6,890 bases of DNA from Halieaceae bacterium (GTDB lineage Bacteria; Pseudomonadota; Gammaproteobacteria; Pseudomonadales; Halieaceae): contig JABIZW010000242.1 of the NCBI GenBank assembly GCA_018666295.1, forward strand, positions 1-6,890, read 5' to 3'. Positions 6,109-6,890 of this stretch are shown piece after piece. The translations under genes were made by a program, and so were the position numbers. The notes under the pieces are model-generated. The model was not told the origin of the DNA and ran no database searches. It was given only the letters and a program-made list of their open reading frames with translations. The stretch's first letter is position 1. Each line of letters opens with the position of its first letter.

Positions 6109-6890
6109 TTGGGTAATCCGGTAAAGGCAATTGCAATTGGTGCTGTCATATGGGGCTGCGGCCCAATGTTGGCATGGGCTCAGCCCGAGAGAGAATGCGA
6201 CCTTGAGCAAGAGCTTGTTGCTGTGGTGGAAGCGCTACAGCAGTCGCATGAAAACTTCACGTTTTCGGGCACGTACCTTAAAGAATCAGCTGCGGGGCGA
6301 GAGTTTATCTCGGTTGCGCACAGTGCGGGCGGTGAGCAGGGACGTCTTGAATACCTGAACTCTCCAGCTGAAAGTGCGATACAAGCGGTCTGGACTCCGA
6401 GTGGGCCTCGCGTCTCCGCCTGCGAATTGAATTCGATGTACGCGCTTTATTTTCAGCAGGGTCCGATGGTCGCCGGTCGACCGACCGGGCTGCTCGAATT
6501 ACGGCCGCGTGATGGCTTGCGACTGGGGTACCGTCTCGCAGTAGACACCGAATCTGGGCTTGTTCTGCGTTCCGAGGTCATTAGTGATGACGGCAGTTTG
6601 CTGGAACGCCATGAGTATGCCGCAATTAACGTTGTGCCTGCAGAGGCAACGAGCGCTGCCGAACAGCAAGATGTCACATTGGACTATTTAGACATTGTGG
6701 GGTTGCCCTTGGGCTACAGGGCTAGCCGTGCGCGCCGCTTTGAAGAACGTGCCTTGTTTATGAGTGACGGCATTGCCTCAGCAACCGTCGTATTTGAGCC
6801 ACTGCCCGAGGGCTTGGCGCCCGGGGAGGGTGCTGTTCGGCAGGGAGCGACCATTAGCTACTCCCGCGGCAGCGTTGTGGCGGGCAATCA
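6109..6890 (+). CDS. rseB: Sigma-E regulatory protein RseB (MucB), 3' end beyond window
   Basis: Periplasmic negative regulator that binds the RseA periplasmic tail and protects it from the first protease; it is also thought to sense misplaced lipids or lipopolysaccharide. 260 codons are present and the frame is open at the right edge; the family has about 315-320 residues. A signal peptide covers 1-24 (Lys6, hydrophobic 7-22, cleavage after AWA). The large LolA-like domain shows NFTFSGTY (49-56) and VAGRPTGLLELRPRDGLRLGYRL (121-143), the family hallmark, then DTESGLVLRSE (146-156). The smaller C-terminal domain starts near LDYLDIVGLPLGYRAS and continues with ASATVVFEPL. The stretch between residues 56 and 121 is about 20 residues shorter than I recall for MucB. 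The TTG start is preferred to the GTG at 6103. It follows rseA after 15 bases and in the same frame. Confidence 0.93.
   Translation, partial: MGNPVKAIAIGAVIWGCGPMLAWAQPERECDLEQELVAVVEALQQSHENFTFSGTYLKESAAGREFISVAHSAGGEQGRLEYLNSPAESAIQAVWTPSGPRVSACELNSMYALYFQQGPMVAGRPTGLLELRPRDGLRLGYRLAVDTESGLVLRSEVISDDGSLLERHEYAAINVVPAEATSAAEQQDVTLDYLDIVGLPLGYRASRARRFEERALFMSDGIASATVVFEPLPEGLAPGEGAVRQGATISYSRGSVVAGN

Noticed and set aside
6148..6159. Lipoprotein signal (IWGC, Cys17) at the RseB N-terminus
   Set aside because: Trp at the second lipobox position is atypical, the hydrophobic stretch continues past the Cys, and AWA at 22-24 gives an ordinary cleavage site.
1..6890. tRNA, rRNA, CRISPR, insertion sequence, attachment site or phage gene
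   Set aside because: No such pattern seen. Coding sequence covers nearly the whole window, and no gap between genes exceeds 160 bp.

Overview
The window looks like a chromosomal segment of a gammaproteobacterium of moderate GC content. Gene content and order, ygfZ / sdhE / nadB / rpoE(algU)-rseA(mucA)-rseB(mucB), match what I know from Pseudomonas and relatives, and every recognisable protein resembles its gammaproteobacterial homologue. The tight packing would suit a free-living aquatic lineage, but I cannot name the genus. I see no sign of recent transfer, no mobile element, no RNA gene and no CRISPR.

Layout. Positions 1-1189 (minus) hold the N-terminal half of a DUF1631-family gene that runs off the left edge. 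It diverges across 83 bp from ung (1273-1962, plus), uracil-DNA glycosylase. ung converges on ygfZ (1966-2760, minus) with 3 bp between the stop codons. ygfZ diverges across a 63-bp AT-rich region with an inverted repeat from sdhE (2824-3081, plus). sdhE converges on nadB (3085-4716, minus), again with a 3-bp gap. nadB diverges across 160 bp from the envelope-stress operon rpoE (4877-5461), rseA (5458-6093) and rseB (6109 to the right edge).

How the genes work together. RpoE is the extracytoplasmic sigma factor, RseA its membrane anti-sigma factor, and RseB the periplasmic protein that shields RseA from proteolysis. A clear sigma-E-type promoter (GGAACTT, 16 bp, TCTTAA) lies upstream of rpoE, so the operon should be autoregulated. 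YgfZ (folate-dependent Fe-S protein maintenance), SdhE (FAD attachment to succinate dehydrogenase) and NadB (FAD-dependent first step of NAD synthesis) form a cofactor and flavoprotein neighbourhood. Ung does base-excision repair.

Features that stand out: most genes appear to start with GTG or TTG; both convergent pairs have only 3 bp between them; ygfX (cptA), which follows sdhE in E. coli, is absent; RseB, YgfZ and Ung each depart in places from the usual family pattern. I did not find a previously undescribed system. The least understood item is the DUF1631 gene.
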